Positions 25,919 through 34,121 of a stretch of DNA of 47,197 nucleotides are shown here, in pieces (positions within the stretch are counted from its first letter, which is position 1; every line of letters begins with the position of its first letter). The DNA is from JANQUM01 sp047630355 (GTDB taxonomy: Bacteria; Bacteroidota; Bacteroidia; Cytophagales; Spirosomataceae). The DNA is taken from NCBI GenBank assembly GCA_047630355.1, contig JBLHXN010000015.1:1-47197 (forward strand). Reading direction: 5' to 3'. The position numbers and the translations under genes are program-made. The notes below the pieces were generated by a model, which saw only the letters and a list, made by a program, of their open reading frames with translations, ran no database searches and had not been told where the DNA came from.

Positions 25919-27622
25919 CTATCTCACCACCGCCACTTTCCCCACAAACCTTTCAGTTAACCCGTCATTCAAAATGAAAACTAAATAAACTCCTGACGGT
26001 GCTCTGCCACCGGAAGGAGTTTTCAAATCCCACGTGGCAATTCCGCCGTTTGAAAAAGCGGTAGAAATTACCCGTCCGTCGGGTGTGGTGATTTTGACTT
26101 TAGAATCAAAAGACAAACCTTTTACTGTGAAAACTCCGTCAAAATCTGGTCGGATTGGATTGGGGAATAAGGTAATATTATTAAAAGCTTCTTCGGGTTC
26201 GGCAGCATCGGTTTGGTAAGAAATAACACCGTTTTGCGATACGATGAATAGCTCGCCCGTTGCGTTTACTTTTAAGTTAGTAATTTGATTGTCAAGAAGC
26301 AAACTATTTTCATCGTTGAAGAAGTGAATTTGTTTATCGGTTTCTGGCGAGAAGCAGTACAGACCACCGTTTGTTCCGAACCATTTACGGTTTCCACCGT
26401 CTATTTCAACGGTATTTACAATCTGCTGCAACAGTAATCGTTGATTGCCAAAAACTGGTGTAAAGGGTTCCACAGAACTGTTTACGAAATCATTTGTAGT
26501 AGGAATAACGGTAACGCCGTTGGTTGTGGATATCCAAAGTAAATCATCTCGGTCGAGAGCAATATCGGTTGGTTGACCGCTCAATCCGTTGAATTGAGAG
26601 TAGTTAAAGGTCCGGCCATTGCTTGTTACTCTTAAGGTAGTATTTATCAATTCCCAACGGTTTTCAAATCGGTCGATGATGATATTTTTTCTTGGCGGAA
26701 ACGGTTTTGGTATCTCGCTCCAATTGTTTTCTTCAAAAACGAATCCTTTATTTCCTACAAACCCCACGTTGCCATTTTCTTTGAAAAAATAACCGTTTTC
26801 TTCCGGCAAACCGTTCGGGATTATTGATTGCCAATCATCTGAAATATTCGTGATTAAACCGTTGTTTTCGTCGGCAATCCAAAAGGTTTTTCCTTCAACA
26901 GAAACGTCATTTATTTTAGCAACTATTTGATAATCAGCCGGAAGCTCGGGTAAATTGAATAAATTTGATTGTTGAATTAATTCCCAATTCCCAAAAAAGA
27001 GAAGATTCACCGACGGTGATAAACTACCGCCTAAAATCCCCGCTGAGGTATTTAGGAAAAGGCTGTCGTTTTTGACTAACACGTTGTTCACCTCAACCGC
27101 AATTCCGTTCGGTCCAATGTTGCGGTACGTTTCCCGGGCCTGTCTGCGTTCAAGGTCGATTTCTACTAAACCGAATGCAGTTGCCACGTAGGCACGGTTA
27201 CCCTGAGTAATGATTTTATTTATTTTCTTGTCTGATGATATTCCCGTTGCATTCCTGATAAAGTCAATGGAAGAAATATCCTTAAATTCATCATTTACAC
27301 CCAGATTTACAATATCAATTGTTCCACTTTTGTAACCGATAAGTAATTGATTAGCAGGTTTTCTGAAGCACGTTGCTGTTGCATTCATTTCTGAAAGCTG
27401 GTCTCGTTTATCAAGCAGTTCAATTGTTGAACCTTCTTTTTTTACCCGGAAAAAACCGTTTGACGTATGGCAATAGGCGTAACTATCTGAGAGCGTAACG
27501 CCACGTGCATTTGTATAATTTAGGTGAGTCCGAAAAGAATTTGTGGGAACTTGAGCGGCAACGTTTGTGCACACAAAATGCACAAACAATAAAATTAGCA
27601 GACTTTTATTTGATGAATTCAT
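25919..27622 (-). CDS. porZ: PorZ-type T9SS component (A-LPS delivery protein)
   Basis: The ATG at 27622 (MNSSNKSLLILLFVHFVCTN) gives a proper signal peptide; the frame stays open upstream to 27700 but without one. The mature protein starts with PTNSFRTHLNYTNARGVTLS and is built of propeller blades of the two-component-sensor type (YVATAFGLVEIDLERRQA, TFWIADENNGLITN, LLWISTTNGVTVIP, KWFGTNGGLYCF). It ends in a T9SS-like C-terminal domain (NNITLFPNPIRPDFDGVFTV ... LTERFVGKVAVVR). In Porphyromonas PorZ binds anionic LPS and feeds it to the PorU sortase. About 567 residues, below the roughly 770 usual in that genus. No other por gene is near. Confidence 0.8.
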   Translation of the reverse strand: MNSSNKSLLILLFVHFVCTNVAAQVPTNSFRTHLNYTNARGVTLSDSYAYCHTSNGFFRVKKEGSTIELLDKRDQLSEMNATATCFRKPANQLLIGYKSGTIDIVNLGVNDEFKDISSIDFIRNATGISSDKKINKIITQGNRAYVATAFGLVEIDLERRQARETYRNIGPNGIAVEVNNVLVKNDSLFLNTSAGILGGSLSPSVNLLFFGNWELIQQSNLFNLPELPADYQIVAKINDVSVEGKTFWIADENNGLITNISDDWQSIIPNGLPEENGYFFKENGNVGFVGNKGFVFEENNWSEIPKPFPPRKNIIIDRFENRWELINTTLRVTSNGRTFNYSQFNGLSGQPTDIALDRDDLLWISTTNGVTVIPTTNDFVNSSVEPFTPVFGNQRLLLQQIVNTVEIDGGNRKWFGTNGGLYCFSPETDKQIHFFNDENSLLLDNQITNLKVNATGELFIVSQNGVISYQTDAAEPEEAFNNITLFPNPIRPDFDGVFTVKGLSFDSKVKITTPDGRVISTAFSNGGIATWDLKTPSGGRAPSGVYLVFILNDGLTERFVGKVAVVR

Positions 27623-27674
27623 AAACCAAAAAATCACAAGCGGTATGGTACCGTGAAGGTAATTACATTCTCTG

Positions 27675-27682
27675 TATCTTTG
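27675..27682 (+). promoter_or_regulatory. -7 promoter element of the FKBP gene
   Basis: TATCTTTG matches the Bacteroidetes -7 consensus TAnnTTTG exactly, 34 bases upstream of the ATG at 27717. No -33 TTG is seen at the normal distance. Confidence 0.6.
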
Positions 27683-27716
27683 TAACGAAAAAACAAACAA
27701 AACTACGCTTTTGAAT

Positions 27717-28241
27717 ATGAAAATTGCCCCAAATACGGTTGTTACGCTTACCTACGAATTATATATTGGAGAATCGCTTGATACGGAAGAGGAAGAAGTT
27801 TTTGAAATTGCCGAAGTAGTTGGCGAAGACGAACCGATGGTTTTTCTGCACAGCAAAAGTGGCTTGCCGGAAGCTTTCGAAGAAAATATGAATGGCCTTT
27901 CGGTAGGAGACGAATTCAACTTTTGGCTTGAACCTGAAGCTGGATACGGTGATTACGATGAAGAAAAAACAACGGTTTTTCCAATCACGATGTTTCAGGA
28001 TGAATCAGGCGATACGCTTGATGAAATTTTAGAAATTGGAAATGTAGTTCCGTTTACAAATGAAGACGGTTCAAAACTGAACGGACAATTAATCGAAATT
28101 ACTGATACTGATGTAACGGTAGATTTTAACCACATGCTCGCCGGAAAAGCAATGCACTTTGAAGGCAAAGTTATCGGTGTTCGGGAAGCCACGACTTCTG
28201 AGTTAGAACATGGACACGTACACGGTGGCGTAAACCACTAA
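27717..28241 (+). CDS. FKBP-type peptidyl-prolyl isomerase, SlyD-like
   Basis: The ATG at 27717 (MKIAPNTVVTLTYELYIG) is preferred over a TTG six bases upstream. The 174-residue protein has the SlyD pattern: an N-terminal FKBP strand, MVFLHSKSGLPEAFEENMNG, then PEAGYGDYDEEKTTVFP leading to the insert-in-flap domain, then FNHMLAGKAMHFEGKVIGVR. The tail HGHVHGGVNH is a short metal-binding His run. It should catalyse prolyl isomerisation and act as a cytosolic chaperone. Its stop lies one base from the stop of the convergent thymidine kinase gene. Confidence 0.88.
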   Translation: MKIAPNTVVTLTYELYIGESLDTEEEEVFEIAEVVGEDEPMVFLHSKSGLPEAFEENMNGLSVGDEFNFWLEPEAGYGDYDEEKTTVFPITMFQDESGDTLDEILEIGNVVPFTNEDGSKLNGQLIEITDTDVTVDFNHMLAGKAMHFEGKVIGVREATTSELEHGHVHGGVNH

Positions 28242-28242
28242 T

Positions 28243-28815
28243 TTACAAATTATAACAACGTCGGCACAACGCTTCGTAACTGTCGGTTTCACCAAGCATG
28301 ACTTGTGCGTTATTTGCCACCGTGCGGTGCGAATAATGAGCAATGTCTCCGCACTTTATGCAGATAGCGTGCACTTTTGTGACGTATTCAGCGATTGACA
28401 TCAAAGCGGGCATCGGACCGAACGGAATTCCGGCGGAATCCATATCAAGTCCGGCAATTACGACTCGTTTGCCTTGATTGGCCAACAGATTCACAACTTT
28501 AATTATTTCAACGTCAAAAAATTGAGCTTCGTCAATTCCAACGACTTCGCACTCACCCGCCAACGCCGGAATTTGGGATGAATTGTCTAAAGGAATTGAG
28601 GGTATCGCCGTTTGATTATGAGATACAATATCAACGGCATCGTAACGGGTATCAAGTTTTGGTTTAAAAATCGTGACGGATTGCTTGGCAATCTTGGCAC
28701 GGTTAAGTCTTCGGATCAGTTCTTCGGTTTTTCCCGAAAACATCGAGCCGCAAATCACTTCGATCCATCCGATTTTTTGGTTTTGTCCGCGGGCTGTTTT
28801 TGGTTCAATGAACAT
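28243..28815 (-). CDS. tdk: Thymidine kinase
   Basis: The start at ATG 28815 (MFIEPKTARGQNQKIGW) gives 190 residues, the usual type II thymidine kinase size; a 22-residue upstream extension is unlikely. The P-loop is ICGSMFSGKTEELIRRL. The Mg-binding and base motif is VVGIDEAQFFDVEI. The lasso domain has the four zinc cysteines in AICIKCGDIAHYS and YEALCRRCYNL. It phosphorylates thymidine to dTMP for salvage. Convergent with the FKBP gene. Confidence 0.95.
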   Translation of the reverse strand: MFIEPKTARGQNQKIGWIEVICGSMFSGKTEELIRRLNRAKIAKQSVTIFKPKLDTRYDAVDIVSHNQTAIPSIPLDNSSQIPALAGECEVVGIDEAQFFDVEIIKVVNLLANQGKRVVIAGLDMDSAGIPFGPMPALMSIAEYVTKVHAICIKCGDIAHYSHRTVANNAQVMLGETDSYEALCRRCYNL

Positions 28816-28919
28816 TATTTCAACAAAAAAATCGTTGTGTATAAAACTGGCAAGGTTTCGTAATACGCCGTAACTTGCCAATCATTTCCTAATGATTTAC
28901 AAAAGAAACGATTTTGACA

Positions 28920-30152
28920 ATGACCTACAAGTGGGATGCCCAAGTTGCTGAAAAATATGCTAAAGAACTCGCCACGAAAATTTGCGAAGAAAACTACAAC
29001 GATGCTGATTCTTTAGATGGTGATCAGATTTTGGAAGCGACGTCGGTTCGTCAAGTCAATTTTCTAATAATCAGGTCATTGTATAATAGGTGGCAAGAGG
29101 AAACCAGACGTTTACAGAGCCCTTACTTTGACTTCGCTCACCCTGAGGTTCAAGACGCTCTTAGTGAATTTATGAACATCCTTTCCCAATTCATTGCCGT
29201 TCGGCAGAAAGAGTTTGAACCGTTATTGGTTGGGGCAATTATGGACACGCTTCAACTGGGAATGAAACCATCGGAGTACTTTTCTAAAATACTTCGCGAT
29301 TTACCTAATTTTCGGCTTTCGGGTCAATGGGTTGACAGAAATCGTAACTACTTTAAAATCAACACGTGGGTATTCGATGAACTCAAAAAGATTGCCGCTG
29401 AAAACCCTTCGATGTACGCCAATGAAGTAATTGAATTAATACACGCAAAACTGAAAGAACGCGATACAGATTCGATAGAAGAGGTTCTGACGGCGTTTAG
29501 CGAAATCGTTGCGATACCGTCTGGATTTACTGAACCCGAAAAGGTGGAGGTGGTGGAAGTAGAAAACAAGCCGTCCAAATCATTTTTTGACAGTATTGTT
29601 GAAGAAAAACTAATAAGCAGGATTCGTGAAACTTCAGCTAATCAACCTGCTGAGCGTCGTTCAATTGTTGAACCTGAGCCGCAAGCTATCAAACTCGAAA
29701 TAGCTAAACCACTAGTAGTTGAGCCACCAACTGCTGTGGTGAGTGTAACAGAGGAAATAAAAGAAACGGTAGTGATGCCATCAAGGGCAGTACCGACGAT
29801 TGAAGTAGAAAAACTTGAAACAAGAAGCGTTAACGAGAAACACGTAATAGTAACACAATCGTTAAATGATAAAGCCACTACTACCGGAATGATGACGGAT
29901 TATCACCGTTTGAGTAAAGTTGACAGCATACGTAAATCAGTATCGCTGAATCAGCGATATTTGTTCACCAAGCATTTATTTGGTGGTAACGTGGATGCCT
30001 ACAATAAATCAATAGACGAACTGGATCAACTCTATTCGTTTGAAGATGCCCAAAATTTGGTGATAAGAGAATACGTACCACAGTACCTGTGGAATGTGAA
30101 GAGTGTCGAAGTCGAAGAATTTTTTGAAATTCTCCGACGACGATTCAGCTAA
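28920..30152 (+). CDS. Conserved hypothetical with folded ends and variable linker
   Basis: 410 residues from ATG 28920. I cannot assign a family. Residues 1-190 are helical (QVNFLIIRSLYNRWQEETRRL, FMNILSQFIAVRQKEFEPLL). Residues about 200-340 are a low-complexity stretch rich in Val, Glu and Pro. The C-terminal 70 residues (NQRYLFTKHLFGGNVDAYNK ... VEEFFEILRRRFS) resemble a short module I have seen at the end of several Bacteroidetes hypothetical proteins. There is no signal peptide, so it is cytoplasmic. It is divergent from tdk, 104 bases away. Confidence 0.65.
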   Translation: MTYKWDAQVAEKYAKELATKICEENYNDADSLDGDQILEATSVRQVNFLIIRSLYNRWQEETRRLQSPYFDFAHPEVQDALSEFMNILSQFIAVRQKEFEPLLVGAIMDTLQLGMKPSEYFSKILRDLPNFRLSGQWVDRNRNYFKINTWVFDELKKIAAENPSMYANEVIELIHAKLKERDTDSIEEVLTAFSEIVAIPSGFTEPEKVEVVEVENKPSKSFFDSIVEEKLISRIRETSANQPAERRSIVEPEPQAIKLEIAKPLVVEPPTAVVSVTEEIKETVVMPSRAVPTIEVEKLETRSVNEKHVIVTQSLNDKATTTGMMTDYHRLSKVDSIRKSVSLNQRYLFTKHLFGGNVDAYNKSIDELDQLYSFEDAQNLVIREYVPQYLWNVKSVEVEEFFEILRRRFS

Positions 30153-30188
30153 CTTAGTGGTGAAGTGTAAAATTTTCAAAACTACATT

Positions 30189-31271
30189 TTATTCCATCTC
30201 GTTTATCCAAGCTTTTACGAGGGCTACGCCTTCACTGTGAATTGAAACTCTACCAATTTCGGGCATCATTACGCCAGGATTGGTTGAGTTCATACGATAA
30301 GGAATAATGGATTCATCACTTTTGCCGGGAGCAATGGCGAATTTATGTTTTCCGGCACCGATTCCCGCCGCAACAGGGGATTTCAGTACTCCCCAGTGAA
30401 ATGGGTCTTGTTCTTCAATATTAAGGTACAAGCCAGAAGTCGATGCTGGCCCTGACTTATTATGACAATGAGCACAATTTGCTTCTAAATACGAGCGGGC
30501 TTTAAGGTCTAACGAAGCCGTCTGATTGCCTATATTAACTAACTTAATAAATTCTTCCGATTTCGTGTTTGGCGTCAAGTATCCAACTTGTTGCCATTTT
30601 ATCAATTGATTTATTTTTTCGCCGTTCTCGTAAGTAAGTTCGTTGTCTAACTGCTTTACCTTTGGTCCAATCGGTTGAAACTTATCATTTTGATTGTGAC
30701 AGCTTTTACACTGATTCTTGTTTGGCATGGCGTATTTAATATCCTTAGCCTCACCGTTTTCATCTTGCCAGTGTACGTCGGTTATTCCCCCCGTAACTTT
30801 ATATTTTGCGTCAGTTTGTTCGTCATTCCAAACGTAAGGATATGCTTTCCAACCGTCTTCTTGGTTAACCAATAGGCGGGTTTCGATAATTCTCCGTTGA
30901 GCTTCCGGCTTTGCAAAATCCGCAGGATAATAAAAGTTTTTTATCAAAATTGCTTTCTGCGGAAAATCAAACGTTTGAGTCGGGTCGTCTAAAATAGAAG
31001 CAGAAGTTCCTTCCGGCATCCAAACAAACCGTGATTTGTGAGCATAATCTGTAAACAAAGGCGAAATCGGTTCGTACGACAAAACCTTGTCGTTTGCGAT
31101 AAGTTTATTTAACTCTCCTTTGAAAAAACCGTATTCAGATAAATTTTTCAACGGAAGTTGAGCAAAATCAATATCAGCGGGCGAACGCAACGGCATTGAC
31201 CTGAAGCATGCCGTAAAAACGCACGCTAAAAATACTGAAACTGAAATAAGTAATATAATGCTCTTCTTCAT
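30189..31271 (-). CDS. SO2930-family dihaem c-type cytochrome lipoprotein
   Basis: 360 residues. A lipobox ends at VFTACFR (Cys22). Two haem motifs are visible: CKSCH (188-192) and CAHCH (266-270). The region WMPEGTSASILDDPTQTFDFPQ and YPYVWNDEQTDAKYKVTGG fits the SO2930 family. A Met in the final PGVMMPEIGR may be a haem ligand. It probably carries electrons in the envelope, or acts with the parallel beta-helix protein encoded 67 bases upstream; that pairing is known in Shewanella and Bacteroidetes. Confidence 0.85.
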   Translation of the reverse strand: MKKSIILLISVSVFLACVFTACFRSMPLRSPADIDFAQLPLKNLSEYGFFKGELNKLIANDKVLSYEPISPLFTDYAHKSRFVWMPEGTSASILDDPTQTFDFPQKAILIKNFYYPADFAKPEAQRRIIETRLLVNQEDGWKAYPYVWNDEQTDAKYKVTGGITDVHWQDENGEAKDIKYAMPNKNQCKSCHNQNDKFQPIGPKVKQLDNELTYENGEKINQLIKWQQVGYLTPNTKSEEFIKLVNIGNQTASLDLKARSYLEANCAHCHNKSGPASTSGLYLNIEEQDPFHWGVLKSPVAAGIGAGKHKFAIAPGKSDESIIPYRMNSTNPGVMMPEIGRVSIHSEGVALVKAWINEME

Positions 31272-31338
31272 TGCTTTACCTTAACCTTTTACACTTCGGC
31301 GGAGCGAAGTCAGTAAATTTTCCGATATTCTACTAAAC

Positions 31339-32598
31339 TTATAAGCTTGCTTTTAACTGCTTGCAGTTAAAATTGTCAATATCATTTTCAACGCTGATAT
31401 CCGAAATTTTTCCGCTGCTTGGAATTACCAAACGGGAGAAACGAAGATCAGCTATGGTTTCTTTTACACAGATGTTATTTGGGTTCGCTTTGGCATTTCC
31501 TTCTACGATGCCGTCGTATAAAACGTCTTGTGATTTAAAACACGTTGCGGCAATTAATTTACCTAAATCTTTTGTTACATCAGGCACGCCAAACTCACGT
31601 TCGTAAATATTATCGTGAATAAAAATATTCTTTACATACGGACTCCAGCCTTCGTGCGTAGGAATAGGTAAGTCGGTTATGTGGTAACTCGCAATTGATA
31701 CCGAAACTGTCTTATGATTCAGTATTTTATTGTTAAACACTTCTACGCTGTCTCCGGCAAATATGACTATTCCACTACCCGGCGGAATCATTGAGATTGG
31801 GTTTCCGTTTTCGGATGCTTCACCGAGTGCAAAATTTTCGTGATTATTTTCTTTGACTGTATTGTTGTAGATTTTTGTATTTCGTCCCCAAGGTTTGGGT
31901 AGTCCGGGCAAATTGAATACTAAGATACCTCCGGTGTTATTTTCGGCGAGGTTATCATGAACAATGGCGTTGTCAGAATTCTCAATTTCGATTCCTGCTA
32001 CATTTTCAAAAACGTAGTTATTTCGTACGATAATATTTGTTGACTGTCCAACGTAAATTCCTGCGTCACGGCTGTGAGATACCTCGCAGTTTTCAATCAA
32101 TACGTTATTGCATTGAACAGGATATATGCCGTACGTGCCACTTTTTGCTAAATCAGTGTGAGTCCAGGTGGTGTTTACATCACGAAACGTAATGCCGTCG
32201 CAGTGTTGAGTTTTGATGTCGTCACCAGGAGCATCAATGACCGTGAAACCTTCCAATGTAATGTTATCTCCGGCGATTTTCATTCCTTCGCCGCCGGTTG
32301 TGAGGTTTTTGAAAGATAAAATACAGCTTCGCATTCCTGAACCTTTGATGGTTACATCACTAACCGCATCTAAAATGAGTTGGGTATTTAATTCGTAAAA
32401 GCCTTCGGGAATTTCTATAGTACTACCGTCTTCGGCTTCAATGAATGCCGCTACCAGTTCTTCGATTTGTTCTTCTGATGCTTTGGGTAAATCGCTAATT
32501 TCAACTGATTTCGTATTTGAATCATTCGAGCATGAGTACAAAGCCACGATAAAAGAGAATGCAAGTAGTAGTAGTAGTAGTAGTGTACTTTTACTCAT
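31339..32598 (-). CDS. Parallel beta-helix repeat lipoprotein
   Basis: 419 residues. The signal is a Leu-rich core (LLLLLLLAFSFIVALYSC, Cys at the end of a lipobox) coded by a GTA-type triplet repeat at 32565-32582. The body is a right-handed beta-helix (NosD/pectate-lyase fold) with repeated rungs: DITLEGFTV-like, NNVLIENCEVSHSRDAGIYV, NIIVRNNYVFENVAGIEIEN, NAIVHDNLAENNTGGILVF. It ends in NCKQLKASL. The family is paired with the SO2930 cytochrome encoded just downstream. The polysaccharide or other ligand is not known. Start at ATG 32598. Confidence 0.85.
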   Translation of the reverse strand: MSKSTLLLLLLLAFSFIVALYSCSNDSNTKSVEISDLPKASEEQIEELVAAFIEAEDGSTIEIPEGFYELNTQLILDAVSDVTIKGSGMRSCILSFKNLTTGGEGMKIAGDNITLEGFTVIDAPGDDIKTQHCDGITFRDVNTTWTHTDLAKSGTYGIYPVQCNNVLIENCEVSHSRDAGIYVGQSTNIIVRNNYVFENVAGIEIENSDNAIVHDNLAENNTGGILVFNLPGLPKPWGRNTKIYNNTVKENNHENFALGEASENGNPISMIPPGSGIVIFAGDSVEVFNNKILNHKTVSVSIASYHITDLPIPTHEGWSPYVKNIFIHDNIYEREFGVPDVTKDLGKLIAATCFKSQDVLYDGIVEGNAKANPNNICVKETIADLRFSRLVIPSSGKISDISVENDIDNFNCKQLKASL

Positions 32599-32682
32599 TT
32601 AAGTTGTTTTCTTGAGGTAGTAGCACAAACTTATAATGAATATTACTCATATGCACTTGACAAAAGTCAAATAACGTTTTGT

Positions 32683-33288
32683 TTATGACATTTTTGAGCG
32701 AATTCTGCTTAGAGTCTCCAATGAAATGCCAATGAACGAAGCGATATGGGTGAGGGGCATCCGTTGAATTATTTCCGGCGATTGTGTGATTAACATATCG
32801 TACCGTTGCGTTGCCGTAAGGTGATGAAAAGTACGTCGATACGCCTCAGTAGATACAAAATAGCGTTCAACCATTAAACGACTCAGTCGCTCTATGTCGT
32901 GAAATTTATCGTAGAGTTTATAGAGTGAATCCCGGGGTATTGCGAATGATTCAACGTCTTCCATTGCCTGCAATCCGGTTAGAGAGGGTTCCTCAGAAAA
33001 AAAACTTGCCAGTGACACAGCAATGTCATTTTCAAATCCAAACCAAACTGATATATCATTGCCGTTGTCGTCAATGATGTATTCCCGCACGGCCCCTTTG
33101 GTGATAAAATAAAGCATGGATGATTGTTTTCCAAGCTCTACAATAGTGTCCTTCTTAGAAAAAGAGGTTTTGACAAGATGGCTCACGAATGCTTCGGCTG
33201 CTTCTGGTCCGAGGGGGTGAATTTCTGAAATAAAATCTATGAACTCATTCAAAGGGGGATGCTTTTTCGAAATATAGTCTTCTTTCAA
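32683..33288 (-). CDS. Crp/Fnr-family transcriptional regulator
   Basis: 201 residues from a TTG (33286-33288). The cyclic-nucleotide-binding fold is visible: KKDTIVELGKQSSMLYFITKGAVREYIIDDNGN, then SLASFFSEEPSLTGLQAMED. The short C-terminal helix-turn-helix is MPLTHIASFIGISLETLSRIRSKMS. The usual cAMP-binding Arg-Ser pair is not evident, so the effector is likely something else, as in many Bacteroidetes Crp homologues. No cotranscribed neighbour; 84 bases separate it from the beta-helix gene. Confidence 0.85.
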   Translation of the reverse strand: MKEDYISKKHPPLNEFIDFISEIHPLGPEAAEAFVSHLVKTSFSKKDTIVELGKQSSMLYFITKGAVREYIIDDNGNDISVWFGFENDIAVSLASFFSEEPSLTGLQAMEDVESFAIPRDSLYKLYDKFHDIERLSRLMVERYFVSTEAYRRTFHHLTATQRYDMLITQSPEIIQRMPLTHIASFIGISLETLSRIRSKMS

Positions 33289-33434
33289 CTATAAAAAGAA
33301 AATTGGGTAATCGCATATTTCGTTTTTTTCTAAATGCCTGAGTTTCTTAGATTCTAATAACCAGACAATTCTGAAGAGCATTTTCCCAATAGGCGATTTA
33401 AATTACCATAAATTCTCATCCGTCTTAACGCTCG

Positions 33435-33860
33435 TCAAATCTTAACAGCGTACTTTTCTAACATTTTCAAGTTTGTATATTCCAACGCCTTTTTATTAGT
33501 AGATTTTAAATTAATTTTCGGAGCAACTCCCGCCTTTTCGGCTTCTAACCACCGAATAATGCAGAGACACCAACGGTCGCCTGGTTTTAAGCCCGGAAAA
33601 TCATACGCCGGAATGGGTGTTGAAAGGTCGTTTCCCTTACTCTTTGTGTAGGAAAGAAAGTCTTCCGTCATTTCAGCACAAACAACGTGCGTTCCTCTGT
33701 CGTCAGAACCGGTTTGACAAAAACCGTTTCGGTAATATCCGGTCATTGGGGCGGTGCAGCAGGATTGGAGCGGTTCGTCGTAAATATTTAAAGGTTGCGT
33801 TTCCACGAGCTGAATTTGGTTAATGAATAGACTGAACAATAAAAATACGGGAAAAATCAT
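33435..33860 (-). CDS. DUF2237 family protein with signal sequence
   Basis: 141 residues. An N-terminal hydrophobic segment (MIFPVFLLFSLFINQI) precedes the DUF2237 core: LQSCCTAPMTGYYRNGFCQTG, DRGTHVVCAEMTEDFLSYTKSKGNDLSTP and FPGLKPGDRWCLCIIRWLEA. Several conserved Cys could bind metal or form disulfides. DUF2237 proteins normally have no signal peptide, so this secreted form is slightly unusual. The function is unknown. Confidence 0.85.
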   Translation of the reverse strand: MIFPVFLLFSLFINQIQLVETQPLNIYDEPLQSCCTAPMTGYYRNGFCQTGSDDRGTHVVCAEMTEDFLSYTKSKGNDLSTPIPAYDFPGLKPGDRWCLCIIRWLEAEKAGVAPKINLKSTNKKALEYTNLKMLEKYAVKI

Positions 33861-33920
33861 GTGTGATACTTTTCCTGTATAAAGAACTTTTTAGATGATT
33901 TTGTTTAGAAAGAGACAAGG

Positions 33921-34057
33921 GGTGTAGGACAAGTTCTATTTCTTTCAATAACCACAGAGTTTAAAGAGTACGACACGGAGTTGCACAGAGTTATTGTTTG
34001 TTACTTCGCGTAATTCCGTGGGTAAACTTCGTGGTTAAGTTAAATTTGTCCTATACC
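33921..34057. mobile_element. MITE-like element, 137 bp, with target duplication
   Basis: The left terminus ggtgtaggacaagtt is identical over 15 bases to the left repeat of the ISKra4-like element (448-462). The right terminus aaatttgtcctatacc (34042-34057) is its inverted partner with three mismatches in 16. A 10-bp direct repeat agagacaagg flanks it (33911-33920 and 34059-34068), with one T between the right repeat and its copy. The interior has accacagag / cacggag / gtggtta blocks forming a weak palindrome and no coding capacity. It was probably moved by an ISKra4-family transposase. Confidence 0.8.
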
Positions 34058-34121
34058 TAGAGACAAGGCCAACTTTCATACATACAGTAGTTAGCATAGT
34101 TGATTCATAAATCAAAGGTAT

